A stretch of DNA of 64,000 bases from positions 310,001-374,000 of the forward strand of contig NZ_LT996886.1 of the NCBI RefSeq assembly GCF_900343145.1. Direction: 5' to 3'. The notes beneath the pieces are model-generated. The model worked only from the letters and a program-made list of their open reading frames with translations. It was not told the origin of the DNA and made no database searches. The stretch's first letter is position 1. Each line of letters begins with the position of its first letter. Below, one piece after another: positions 24,801 through 33,163 of the stretch. Source of the stretch: Tessaracoccus timonensis. Lineage in GTDB: Bacteria > Actinomycetota > Actinomycetes > Propionibacteriales > Propionibacteriaceae. A program made the translations under genes and the position numbers.

Positions 24801-24901
24801 GTGCCACGTCGACCGTAGACCACCGTGACCTGCTCCCCCATCTGATCGATGTACCAGAATTTATCCGAGGTACCTTCAGTGCATATCAGACGTCGCTGCA
24901 T
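21884..24901 (-). CDS. WGR and DUF4132 domain protein (YehI/MolR-like)
   Basis: The 1,005-residue soluble protein opens with a WGR domain (about 1-75: RRLICTEGTSDKFWYIDQMG, VVYGRRGTAGTTKTKAYPS), a nucleic-acid-binding fold also found in PARPs. A Pro/Ala linker leads to a long helical, HEAT-like middle (about 130-680). The C-terminal DUF4132 region (about 690-900) includes KIQNKRFENAMISGRRWEA and HPLLRGLLSSVVWSIYDGD. In E. coli, YehI and MolR share this build and lie beside AAA+/VWA/SWIM genes, as here. The biochemical function is unknown. It starts 35 bases after the SWIM gene and is the last member of the set. Confidence 0.88.
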   Translation of the reverse strand: MQRRLICTEGTSDKFWYIDQMGEQVTVVYGRRGTAGTTKTKAYPSEEKALADAEKQVAAKLKKGYVDEEDPIEGPLTPSAEITDTSAPKPTAKRNAPEPAESAQAPATPVAPAGDATDLGLELFWWERGWDLSADLEQLQDTSPFNPDEAAARAKQICEWVRDPNKYASYWELSGEPFDGYPSAECATWWSEFFFDPNAALGTNTYQEPASNRIPPEGLHFILSQASGNQPLVKCAKELKDDLHGLYDSWALDRDEAHATTVLALRAIWKFIPEAEKLELADALREPLVNPQRQPRGSVGVRMFFARLLGGREDDIRASLDALPSGACGRPYIDTAMLPLLYATPEERLQHAKRLGVHLGYYRYEALAWVINVGPLGFSKLASDLGKIDKDAADASLRLLTARLHGPAAVPLFLEIAKTRHAAAAEQWLESHLAQVLAADLSVQQAAGIARLLRPLPTEQLQRIVEQTSGGVRQVAQEVLEESSLSAFDPSTPWWQDAVDAVARPKPLPKYLNVAGLPPIVVDGAKLGEEEVRFVIGAMQADDRDQPLLAALREHASVRHRDAFAVALLDLWLANGAPSKEKWLMTGAGCIASDGFVHHLTPMIREWPGISQHKRAVHGLTALRNVGSDVALQAIAGIAAKVKYAAIKKRAGEAMNEIAGQMGFTRDQLEDRIIPDGGLDERGTREFSFGARRFLASVTPECKVVVRLIGDDGRPTGKPRTALPKPNQSDDAQLAEEAKAEFTALKKTVTGLAKIQNKRFENAMISGRRWEAADFETYLAPHPLLRGLLSSVVWSIYDGDSRVALGRIDEDGQLVDIDDEPVSLDGRTLGIVHPVDLSETERSSWASVQADYELVEAFPQLSRQVFTLPPNQGDDLLLHGLPEGAFPAGKLIGGFSKFDWVRGEPLDAGVYVLYGKYFHAADVTAVIQFDPGMWVGGSPAEQEDQAFECAYLLAGEKDPGILDYGVDPRRKSRLDFFSGMRHVPWSAVPRSVVSEVLATINHMVS

Positions 24902-24936
24902 GCTAAAAGCCTACGGCAGGGGCGGTGCAGCTGCGG

Positions 24937-26859
24937 TCACACCAGCGTCCGTCCGAACGCGCTCGCCAGGAGCAGCCGACGCAGTGCCTGCGCGTCGTGA
25001 CGTTCGGCGAGACCGGCGATGAGCGACGATCCGACGTCGCGGGCACGCCGGGTGAACTCGTCGAAGATCCGAGGATCGCGCTCCAGCCTGTCGAGCCCCG
25101 CGAGCAGGGCGATGCCCAACAACTCATTCAACGCCGCAAGGAGCGCTGCGGGGCTGGTGAGCGGGCGCTTCGTCGCATCGGAGGTTGGCACGTTCCAGCC
25201 GGGCACAGCGTCGGCGATCTGCGGCTGCAAGCTCCGGTTGCCGGCGCTCACGAGCGTCGGTTCCACGGTGACGCCCCCGCCGCCCCACCGCCACACGCCG
25301 GCGACGAAGCACTCGTCGAGCACGTCGGCGCCCACCACGTCGCACCACGCCGCGAGTGCGGAGGCACCGTCGGAACCGGCCCCGGCGGTGGCAAGCTGCA
25401 AGCGCGCGAGGGCGCCGTCGCAGTCCTCGAGCGAAGCGACGAATGCGGCGGTGACGGGATCGAACCCGAAGTCGACGATCCGGGTGCACCGCACCACGGC
25501 GAGCCCGGTGCCCGCTGCACGGTCGTCGAGGATGGCCGGCAGCCTCGTCTGCTGCTCGGCCAGGGCAGCCGGCGAATCAGCCAGGTACGGCGGAGACAAC
25601 TCCCCCAGCGCGGGAGCGGGCATGGGCGTGGCGCGACGACGGCCGGGCAGAAAGTTGCCCCACCCGTCGCGTTTCCCGCCTTGCACGAGCACCTGCCCGC
25701 CGCCCCATTGCGCGAGCGAGACGCTGCCGACCAGCCGCCGGGCAACCTCCGCCGGACTAGACGCATCATCCTCGACGCGCTTCCTCACCCGCATGGGTGC
25801 CCCACTCCGGGCATCGACGACGTGCGCGATCACCTCACGCCAGCCAGCGCCCTCCGTCACTTGGCAGCCGAGCCCTATAAGTTTGGCCCGCGATACCTCC
25901 ACCTCACGGGCGGCAGAGCCCGCGACGAGTCGGTCTGGGATGCGCTCCGCAAAGCCGCCTCGGAGGCTCTCGGCCCGCGCCAGCAGCTCACCGAGCAGCC
26001 TGACGAGCCTCGTCGGATCAAACTGCACGCTTCGCGACGCGTGACGTTCCTGTTCGTGCATCAGCTCGTCGACGAGTGCGGCCAGGTGAGGCATCTCCGC
26101 CTGTTGCAGTTGCGCACCGAGGCGCTGCCAGCCTGCCTGCAGCGCGCTCCCGCCAACCTCGACGCCCACCTGGAGCAGGGCGTCGATCTGCGCGACGATG
26201 CGCGTCAGCAGGGCTTCGTCGGGCTTCCATCCGTCGCCTGGGAGCTGACGCAGCCCGGTCTCGCCGAAGGGCGCACCCCGCGCGGCTTTGACGGCGAGCG
26301 CGACGTGGATGCATGGGTCGGGGTCGGCGCAGGTGCAGCGCACGTAGCGGAGATCGTCGCCAGCCAGGAAACGCACGGTCACCGCCACGGGGTGATGCAG
26401 TCGCACCACCGCGATGTCGTTGGTCACGCCCACCTGCGCGAGGAGCCCGTCGGCGACAAGCCCGCGCGCCTGCGTCTGGAGCCGTCCGAGTGCTGCGGCC
26501 AGGGCCTCGTCGGTGATGCTGCCGGGGTCGAACGGCGCAGTGGTGTCCGTCTCGGCTGAGTGAGGGCTCTCGTCGTGGTGCTGCGCGTGCGCCCAGCGCT
26601 GATAGACCAGCACCGCGCGCACCAGGTGCCTGCACTCAGCACCTGCCAGGCAGGTGCACGGCCAGTCGCCGAACGGCTTGTTGGCCAACAGCTCGCAGCG
26701 GGTGCCGTCGTCGGCCGTCACGACGACGGTGCCGTCATCGCGCGCCTCGACCGTGTAGTCGAACCCATCCAGCTCTTTGAGCGCGCGCCGGACAGTGCCC
26801 TTGTTCGTGAGATCCACCAGCACGTTCTCGGTGAGCTGGAGCAAGTCGTCGCGGATCAT
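24937..26859 (-). CDS. Double SWIM zinc-finger protein (YehQ-like)
   Basis: The 640-residue protein has two SWIM zinc motifs of identical spacing, CxCx5CxH: C68-C70-C76-H78 (CTCLAGAECRH) and C175-C177-C183-H185 (CTCADPDPCIH). SWIM domains bind DNA or protein. The other ~450 residues form an alanine- and leucine-rich region without a motif I recognise. It overlaps the VWA gene upstream (ATGA) and precedes the WGR/DUF4132 gene. In E. coli the comparable gene is yehQ. The role is unknown, probably as a binding partner or effector of the MoxR-VWA pair. Confidence 0.88.
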   Translation of the reverse strand: MIRDDLLQLTENVLVDLTNKGTVRRALKELDGFDYTVEARDDGTVVVTADDGTRCELLANKPFGDWPCTCLAGAECRHLVRAVLVYQRWAHAQHHDESPHSAETDTTAPFDPGSITDEALAAALGRLQTQARGLVADGLLAQVGVTNDIAVVRLHHPVAVTVRFLAGDDLRYVRCTCADPDPCIHVALAVKAARGAPFGETGLRQLPGDGWKPDEALLTRIVAQIDALLQVGVEVGGSALQAGWQRLGAQLQQAEMPHLAALVDELMHEQERHASRSVQFDPTRLVRLLGELLARAESLRGGFAERIPDRLVAGSAAREVEVSRAKLIGLGCQVTEGAGWREVIAHVVDARSGAPMRVRKRVEDDASSPAEVARRLVGSVSLAQWGGGQVLVQGGKRDGWGNFLPGRRRATPMPAPALGELSPPYLADSPAALAEQQTRLPAILDDRAAGTGLAVVRCTRIVDFGFDPVTAAFVASLEDCDGALARLQLATAGAGSDGASALAAWCDVVGADVLDECFVAGVWRWGGGGVTVEPTLVSAGNRSLQPQIADAVPGWNVPTSDATKRPLTSPAALLAALNELLGIALLAGLDRLERDPRIFDEFTRRARDVGSSLIAGLAERHDAQALRRLLLASAFGRTLV

Positions 26860-27950
26860 CGCATGGCCTCCCCCACCCAGGCTGCTAGCTCGAACGGCGT
26901 CATCACGCCCACGTGCGCGCCGAGCTCCGCGAGCTCCCGGCCGAGCGTTGTGTCGTAGCTCGCCATGCCCGACGCATCGAGCGCGCCGAGGATGAGCACC
27001 CGCGCGCCCTCACTGACGAGCCTGCGCACCGCTGCCTTGAGCTGGAACACGGAGCCGCCCTCGTACAGGTCGGTCACGACCACCACCATCGCCCGCCGCG
27101 GGGTGTCGACGAGCTGCTCGGCGTAGCGCACGGCTCGGTGAATGTCGGTGCCGCCGCCCAGCTGCACCTGCATGAGCGTCTCTACGGGGTCGATCACTTC
27201 GCTGCTGAGATCCACCACCTCGGTGTCAAACGCGAGAAGGTGGCTGCGCAGCGCCGGTATGCCGTGGAAGATCGACGCGGTCACCGCCGAGTGGATCACG
27301 GAGTCCAGCATGGAGCCCGACTGGTCGACCGCGATGATGATCTGCCAGCGCTCCGAATGACGCTTCGTGCGCGACACGAACACCGGATCGGCGATGACGA
27401 GTTTGCCGAGCTCCGGCGACCAGCGTTTGAAGTTGGCGCGGATCGTCGCCACCGGATCAAAGTTGGTGGCCACCTTGTGTCGGCTTCGACGATGCGGCTC
27501 CAGGCGGCCCGTCACCGCGCGGCGCACGTCGGTGGCGAAGAGCTCGACGAGTTGCTGCACCACCTTGCGCACAATCTGTTTCGCTGCGGCGAGCACTTCC
27601 TGGTTCATGAGGTGCTTCGTCGAGAGCACCGCCTTCAGCAGGGTCTCGGAGGGCTCGATGCGCTCCAGCACCTCCGGGTCGGTCACCAGCTCGCTCAGCC
27701 CATAGCGCTCCAGCGCGTCGGTCTGGATGCGTTCCTGCACCGCCCGCGGGAACAGCTCGCTGATTTCGTTGATCCAGGTTGGCACTGTGAGCTGCGACGG
27801 CCCGTCGCCGCCCAGGAGATCCACGGTCTCCCTGTCGTAGAGGAAATCCAGCGACGCCGCGCGGCGGGCGTCGACCCCCGACAGCTCGCCGAGTTTCTCG
27901 GATCCGTCCCCCAGAATGAGCCGCCAACGGACGGCGCGTGCGTCGCTCAC
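26856..27950 (-). CDS. VWA domain protein with intact MIDAS (YehP-like)
   Basis: The 364-residue cytosolic protein has an unassigned helical N-terminal half and a von Willebrand A domain from about residue 200. The metal site is complete: DQSGS (D209, S211, S213), GGGTD (T268) and VTDLYEGG (D294). VWA proteins paired with MoxR ATPases act as metal-dependent adaptors that bring the ATPase to a target. It overlaps both neighbours by ATGA. The corresponding E. coli gene is yehP. Confidence 0.9.
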   Translation of the reverse strand: MSDARAVRWRLILGDGSEKLGELSGVDARRAASLDFLYDRETVDLLGGDGPSQLTVPTWINEISELFPRAVQERIQTDALERYGLSELVTDPEVLERIEPSETLLKAVLSTKHLMNQEVLAAAKQIVRKVVQQLVELFATDVRRAVTGRLEPHRRSRHKVATNFDPVATIRANFKRWSPELGKLVIADPVFVSRTKRHSERWQIIIAVDQSGSMLDSVIHSAVTASIFHGIPALRSHLLAFDTEVVDLSSEVIDPVETLMQVQLGGGTDIHRAVRYAEQLVDTPRRAMVVVVTDLYEGGSVFQLKAAVRRLVSEGARVLILGALDASGMASYDTTLGRELAELGAHVGVMTPFELAAWVGEAMR

Positions 27951-30232
27951 CAGACCTCCTCGCCCAAGAAGCCGCGGACGTGGCCAAGCAGTGCCTGCTC
28001 GAAGCTGGCCACCGCCATCACGTCGTCGGAAGAGCCCTCGAAGCGCCGCAGTACATCATGGCCTTGCTCGCCCAGCAGCTGATTGGCGATCTGGGCGCGC
28101 TCGCGTGGCGGATACGCGGAGAAGGCACGACGCAGCCCCGGTAGCGCCGCGAGGAAATCGTCGTCGTCGAAGCTCGTCACCGCCGCGTCGAGAGCGCCCA
28201 CAAACTCGCTCCTGCGAGTGGCGGCTTCTCTCGCCACCGTGAGCAGCCCAAACACAAAGTCGCCCAACTCCGCTGGGTTCGCCAGCAGCGTGATCGACGT
28301 GGCGAGGGCCTCGCCGTCCTCCCCATCGAGTAGCCACTGGGCGCCGGTGCCGGCGCCACGCAGCGCCGCTGCCTGGTCTGGCGAGTCGCTGATGTGATGC
28401 AACGCTCGTCGCCATGCTGCGCGCGCCAACGGCAAGTCCTGGCAGCGTTCGATGACGTCAACCCCGCTGCGGATGGCCGCTCCGACGGGGTCCGTCGACG
28501 GCGCATCGGGCAGCGCCCCAACGCGTTCCACGAGCATGGCGAGGCGTTCGAAGGCGACGGTGATGAGCGCACCGAGATCGGCCCGTCCGGTGGTCTGCCA
28601 CAGTGCGTCGTAGCGGTAGAGGCGCAGTAGTGAACGCAGCGCGTCGCCGAGTCCGCCGATGTTGCCGGTGGTGGCGAACAGGGTCTCGGTGCGGGCTTGC
28701 AGTGCCCTGCCGAGGTCGTCCACTCCACACAGTGCCGCGCGGAGCATGAGTTCCGCGGCGGCGCGAGGATCGTCGACGATGTCCACGGCGTCGGCGAGTA
28801 ACCGCGTCGTCACAGCCTCGTCGCGGGTGCCGCCGAATCTGGAAGCTTCGACGAGCGAGCTCTCATATTCGGGGGTCCACCACAGCCGCCAGTGCTCCAC
28901 GCCGTCGGCATCCGCGCTGCGCACCAGGGCGCCGACCCGCACATCCAGTGCCACGAGACTGTGGAGCAGCCTGGAGCTGCGAAGGCCGTCGTCGCTCGTG
29001 AGGTCCACCTTCGCGACGCGCTCCTTCGGATGAGGAGTGAGCCCCAGGGCCTCCAAGTCGGCGACGAATTCCACCACCAGCGGCGGGCGACGCGTGCCGG
29101 GCGCGAGCTGACCCACCCGGTTGCCGCGCAGAATCTCGTGCACCCTCGCGACGAGCGGGTGGGCGGCGCCGTCGTCGTCCTTCACCAGCGCGCTGATGAC
29201 TCCGTCGACGAGATCCGTGCGCCACACCTCACCGTGCCCGCGGAGCGCGGCGAGCGCCTGCGCGGTGGTGGAGACGGCAATGAGGTCGGCGACGGAGATC
29301 CGCTGCTTGGAGTCACGAAGCCCCTCGGCAATGTCCTTCAGCAGCCGCTCCGCGGTTCCCGTGCGCCCGGCACATCGGTCGGCGTGCAGTGCTTCGTAGA
29401 ATCCGGGGTTGCGCTGGCCGGCGTCGTAGCCGGTGAGCGCGTCGAGGGCGGCGTACGACGTCGGGGTGAGCGCGACGCCGTAGCGTTCGTCGTCGGGCGA
29501 TTCCCAGCGGGCAACGGGCTCAAATCCGGCGGTCAGGCAGTGCCGCAGCCCCGAGATGTGCGCCGCGCCGCACACGACGAGCACCGTCCCCGACGTGCGT
29601 TCCCCGGTCTCGCGGATGCGGGAGGCCATGTAGCGCTCGCGCTGGCGGTTCTCGTCGCTGTCGCTTCGCAACATTTCTCCGAGGCGTTCGATCCGGGCGC
29701 GGTAGTCGTCCATGCCGAGTTCGGAATCGAGCTCCAAGAGCTCGTCGATGAGGGCATCGACGTCGTCGACGCCCACTTCACGAAGCAGTGGTTCCAGCGC
29801 TGATTCCTGCAGTTTGGAGGGCTCCGCCAGTAGGTTCGCTGCGCTGGCGTGCTCGGCCCGCGCACTCCAGGGTAAATCGATGAACTCCAGCGCAATGCCC
29901 CGCTCCTGCGCGGCGCGCACGGCCGCCCACTCGGGCGCGTAGGCGCTGAACGGATAGAACGCCCCGCGACGATCTGACCACTGCTCGCTGCCCGGTTCCG
30001 CGTGCGGGTGCATCGGCGCCCAGGTGTAGATCATCACGGGGAGCTTGTGTGGCAGCGCGAGCTCCTCCAGATACTTGTTGTACTCGCTCGGTCCTTCGAC
30101 GAGCACCGCCTCGACGTCGCCGGCGCGGATTCGCTCAGCGACGAGTCTCGCCCCGGCCGGCGAGTGGTGCCGAACCCCGAAGAACTCAACCTGATCGGCC
30201 ACGGTCAATCCAGCAGTTCGCGATGCACCCAC
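27947..30232 (-). CDS. DUF5682 family protein (YehM-like)
   Basis: The protein (761 residues if started at 30232) has the DUF5682 N-terminal signature VEFFGVRHHSPAGARLVAERI with a following VLVEGPSEYNKYL. Later it has CGAAHISGLRHC, suggesting a TIKI/EreA/GumN-like fold with conserved His and Glu residues. That fold assignment is inference. The rest is a long helical region. The start is uncertain: ATG 30232, TTG 30208 (overlapping the moxR stop) and GTG 30202 are all in frame and none has a convincing ribosome site. The position between MoxR and VWA matches E. coli yehM. Confidence 0.85.
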   Translation of the reverse strand: MGASRTAGLTVADQVEFFGVRHHSPAGARLVAERIRAGDVEAVLVEGPSEYNKYLEELALPHKLPVMIYTWAPMHPHAEPGSEQWSDRRGAFYPFSAYAPEWAAVRAAQERGIALEFIDLPWSARAEHASAANLLAEPSKLQESALEPLLREVGVDDVDALIDELLELDSELGMDDYRARIERLGEMLRSDSDENRQRERYMASRIRETGERTSGTVLVVCGAAHISGLRHCLTAGFEPVARWESPDDERYGVALTPTSYAALDALTGYDAGQRNPGFYEALHADRCAGRTGTAERLLKDIAEGLRDSKQRISVADLIAVSTTAQALAALRGHGEVWRTDLVDGVISALVKDDDGAAHPLVARVHEILRGNRVGQLAPGTRRPPLVVEFVADLEALGLTPHPKERVAKVDLTSDDGLRSSRLLHSLVALDVRVGALVRSADADGVEHWRLWWTPEYESSLVEASRFGGTRDEAVTTRLLADAVDIVDDPRAAAELMLRAALCGVDDLGRALQARTETLFATTGNIGGLGDALRSLLRLYRYDALWQTTGRADLGALITVAFERLAMLVERVGALPDAPSTDPVGAAIRSGVDVIERCQDLPLARAAWRRALHHISDSPDQAAALRGAGTGAQWLLDGEDGEALATSITLLANPAELGDFVFGLLTVAREAATRRSEFVGALDAAVTSFDDDDFLAALPGLRRAFSAYPPRERAQIANQLLGEQGHDVLRRFEGSSDDVMAVASFEQALLGHVRGFLGEEVW

Positions 30233-31290
30233 GCCTGGGCGCGAATCGGGTCCTTCGACCCCTGCATGCGTCGCTCGTAGTAGCCGCGCAGCCGCGAGCG
30301 ATCTTCGAGGTCGTCCTTCAACGCCGATCCGGCCAGCGCTGACGTGAGTTCCTTGCCTCCAGGTGTGCCGTCGCCGAACCAGGCCGCTTCCAAGCCTGCG
30401 GCGAGCCCCGTCGACACCGCCTCCGCCGTCGACATCGCGCTGCTCAGTCGCTCGACGCCCTGGTCGCCTGCGCGCCCTGAGCGCAGCTCGCGAAACACCT
30501 CGACGATGACCCGCGTCAGGTCGCGCGGCAACCGGGCGGGGACTCCGGCATCCGCGAGCAGCGCGTCGGTTTCGCGCTGCACGAGCGCGGCCTCGACGTC
30601 GGCGTCGGGGATGGGGCCGATGGTCTCGAAGTTGAACCGTCGCTTCAATGCTGCGGACATCTCGTTGACGCCGCGGTCGCGGGTGTTGGCGGTGGCGATG
30701 ACGTTGAAACCGCGCAAGGCGTGCACGGTGCGGGCGTCACCGTCGAACTCGGGGATGGTGAGGACCCGGTCGGAGAGGAGGGAGAGCAGCGCGTCTTGCA
30801 CCTCGGGCGCGCAACGGGTGATCTCCTCAAAGCGCACCACCTTGCCCTCAGTCATGCCACGGTGGATGGGTGCGGGCACCAGGGCGCGCTGCGTCGGCCC
30901 CTCCGCCAGGAGTAGCGCGTAGTTCCACGAGTACTTAATGGCGTCCTCCGTGGTGGCGGCCGAGCCCTGCACGGTCAGCGACGTGTCGCCCGAGATCGCC
31001 GCAGCCAACAGCTCGCTGAGCAGCGACTTCGCTGTGCCCGGCTCACCGACGAGCATCAGGCCCCGGTTCGTCGCCAGTGCCACCACGCAGCGCTCCACCA
31101 GGGCCCTGGAGCCGACGAATTTCGGCGAGATCTCTGCACCGTCGCCCAGCACAAACTCCACAACCGCAGGAGCAGACAGGCGCCAGCCCTCAGGGGCAAC
31201 CCTGCCGAGTTCCGCGTCCCGCGTAGCGAGCGTCGCTAATTCATCAGCGAAGCGCACCTCGGCTGGCAGGCGTTGTATGCGTGCGGTCAT
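30205..31290 (-). CDS. MoxR-family AAA+ ATPase (YehL-like)
   Basis: The 361-residue ATPase has Walker A GEPGTAKS (82-89), Walker B VVRFEEI (about 151-157), sensor-1 in NVIATANTRDRG and a C-terminal lid. MoxR proteins work as hexameric chaperones with VWA partners to mature or activate other complexes, and the VWA partner is two genes downstream. It is the first gene of the five-gene set, and its stop overlaps the DUF5682 start region. In E. coli the equivalent is yehL. Confidence 0.92.
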   Translation of the reverse strand: MTARIQRLPAEVRFADELATLATRDAELGRVAPEGWRLSAPAVVEFVLGDGAEISPKFVGSRALVERCVVALATNRGLMLVGEPGTAKSLLSELLAAAISGDTSLTVQGSAATTEDAIKYSWNYALLLAEGPTQRALVPAPIHRGMTEGKVVRFEEITRCAPEVQDALLSLLSDRVLTIPEFDGDARTVHALRGFNVIATANTRDRGVNEMSAALKRRFNFETIGPIPDADVEAALVQRETDALLADAGVPARLPRDLTRVIVEVFRELRSGRAGDQGVERLSSAMSTAEAVSTGLAAGLEAAWFGDGTPGGKELTSALAGSALKDDLEDRSRLRGYYERRMQGSKDPIRAQAWVHRELLD

Positions 31291-31355
31291 GACGACCCCT
31301 TTCTCGACGACGCAACGAGCCTAGCTTCGCTGGCGTGCATCCGAAGGCAGCGTGA

Positions 31356-32852
31356 CTATTCCTCGACCGCCGCGTCTCGTTGCCGGTCGTGCCGCCTGGG
31401 CAGGCTGAGTTCATGGGTGTACAGGCCCCACGCGATCACCGCGACGAGCACGAGCATGACGGGCCAGGGGCCGTTACGCATGCCGAAATTCAGGGCACTG
31501 AACGTCAGCAACCCGGCGGTGACCAGCATCGCCACCCGCATGAGGCGTTGCGGCGGGCGGCTCATCGGCAGCAGCACCGCGCCCCACAGGAAATACCAGG
31601 AGTGCATCGCGGGCACCCACAGCGCGAACCACAGCAGCGACCACGACACGAAGCGCAGCGGCTGGGTACCGAGGTATTTCACCGCGAACACCACCATGCC
31701 GACGGCGATGATCACGTATCCGAGCTGACGGACGATCTCGAAGGCCACCGCACCTGCCGCCGCGTGCCCCGTCGCGGCGAAGAGGTATTCCACGCCTCTA
31801 CCCAGCAGTACGACGATGGCCACCGTGTCCACCTGGCCGGGCACGTCGGAGGAATGCAGCCAGCCGAATCCCAGCCTCGTTGCGAAGGTGATGGCGCAAA
31901 ACGTCAGTACGCCGATGCCGAGCGACAGCAGCGAACGCCCCAGCGCCATCATGAGAGGCTTCGCTTTGAACGATGTCCATGGACGCACGAGAAATGGCAG
32001 CGCCACCGTGGCGATGATGGCTGGCTGCTTAATCGAGGCCCCCACGCCGACGGCCACTGCGCCGACGAGCACCGCGAACCAGCGATCCCGGAAGCGGAGC
32101 GTGAGCCAGATGCCGAGCACCATGAAGCCCGTCATGAGCGCGTCGTTGTGTGCGCCGCCCACGAAGTCGATGAGCAGCAGCGGGTTCAGGGTGACGAACC
32201 AGCTGGCGAAGCCGCGGTCGAGTTTGAGGAGCCCGGCGATGCGGGGCACGGCGAAACCGATGAGCGCGACGCCCACGATGGCGGGAATGCGGTGCAGGAG
32301 TGCGGCTTTCAGGGGGTCGAAGCCGCCGAGCAACATCAGCCCTTGCGAGATGCGCAGCGATAGCGGTCCGTACGGTGCAGGCGTGTCGCGCCACACCCAT
32401 GCCACCTGGTCGGCGACGTACCCAGGTAGCGCGCCCGGGCCCACCTGGTACGGGTCCAGGCCGTTGTGGAGCAGCCATCCGTGAGCGACGTAGGAGTACA
32501 CGTCGTGGGAGAACACGGGCGGCGCGATGAGGAGCGGGGCGCAAGCGATCGAGAGCACGGCCCAGTTGCGCAGCGGGGGGCGCTCCCGAGCGTGGCGGTC
32601 GCTCGGGCGGAGGCGGAACCAGGCGACGAACATGAGCGCCAGGCCGAGCATCACCAGTACCGTGCCGAGCCAACGCAGCACTTCGACGCCCTGGGAGGTG
32701 TGCGGCAGCACGCTCCAGAACGGAGACGCCTGCGGCAGGTATGCGGGGCTGAGCGAGCCGAGCAAGATGCACAGCGAGCCGGCGAACGCGCCCCACACCG
32801 CGCGCGAGCCCGCAGCCAGCTGCAGATCGCGGAGCCGTTTCGCGAGCATCAC
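31356..32852 (-). CDS. mptB: Polyprenol-phosphomannose-dependent alpha-(1-6)-mannosyltransferase, MptB type (GT-C)
   Basis: The 498-residue multi-pass protein (about 12-13 helices) carries the GT-C acidic loop after the first helices: FSHDVYSYVAHGWLLHNGLDP, then NPLLLIDFVGGAHNDALMTG and GASIKQPAII. This matches MptB, which adds mannose from polyprenyl-phosphomannose to the lipomannan backbone of actinobacterial lipoglycans. The GTG start (32852) overlaps the stop of a NuoI-like gene, so it is translated with three redox-protein genes, an unexpected pairing. Another GT-C mannosyltransferase such as MptA is the main alternative. Confidence 0.8.
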   Translation of the reverse strand: MMLAKRLRDLQLAAGSRAVWGAFAGSLCILLGSLSPAYLPQASPFWSVLPHTSQGVEVLRWLGTVLVMLGLALMFVAWFRLRPSDRHARERPPLRNWAVLSIACAPLLIAPPVFSHDVYSYVAHGWLLHNGLDPYQVGPGALPGYVADQVAWVWRDTPAPYGPLSLRISQGLMLLGGFDPLKAALLHRIPAIVGVALIGFAVPRIAGLLKLDRGFASWFVTLNPLLLIDFVGGAHNDALMTGFMVLGIWLTLRFRDRWFAVLVGAVAVGVGASIKQPAIIATVALPFLVRPWTSFKAKPLMMALGRSLLSLGIGVLTFCAITFATRLGFGWLHSSDVPGQVDTVAIVVLLGRGVEYLFAATGHAAAGAVAFEIVRQLGYVIIAVGMVVFAVKYLGTQPLRFVSWSLLWFALWVPAMHSWYFLWGAVLLPMSRPPQRLMRVAMLVTAGLLTFSALNFGMRNGPWPVMLVLVAVIAWGLYTHELSLPRRHDRQRDAAVEE

Positions 32853-33163
32853 GCGTCCTCAGGGGCGAGCGCAGTCTTGCCGTGCACGAGATCGTCGAGC
32901 CTATTCGTCGGCATGACGCGGCTGTCGCTCCACTCCAGCGCGTCCGTCGGACACTGCTCGATGCACACGCCGCAGAACATGCACAGCGACCAGTCGATCG
33001 AGAACGTGTCGAGCACGTTGTGGGTGCGTGGCCGCGCCCCAGGGGCGGGCACCGTCTGCTCCTGGTGCGAGGTGAGGCGGATGCACCACGTCGGGCACTC
33101 TCGTGCGCAGATCATGCACGAGGTACACAGGGATTCACGAAGCTGGATGGAGCCGTGGGTCAT
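32849..33163 (-). CDS. Stand-alone NuoI-like 2[4Fe-4S] ferredoxin subunit
   Basis: The 104-residue protein has two full cluster motifs, CTSCMICARECP near residues 13-24 and CMFCGVCIEQCP near 62-73, separated by a short loop as in NuoI/HycF/EhaQ-type subunits. It should pass electrons between iron-sulfur clusters in a NuoB/NuoC-like peripheral arm. It overlaps both neighbours (ATGA with the NuoC-like gene, GTGA with mptB). A full-length NuoI is encoded separately at 53167-53721, so this is a paralogue. Confidence 0.85.
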   Translation of the reverse strand: MTHGSIQLRESLCTSCMICARECPTWCIRLTSHQEQTVPAPGARPRTHNVLDTFSIDWSLCMFCGVCIEQCPTDALEWSDSRVMPTNRLDDLVHGKTALAPEDA

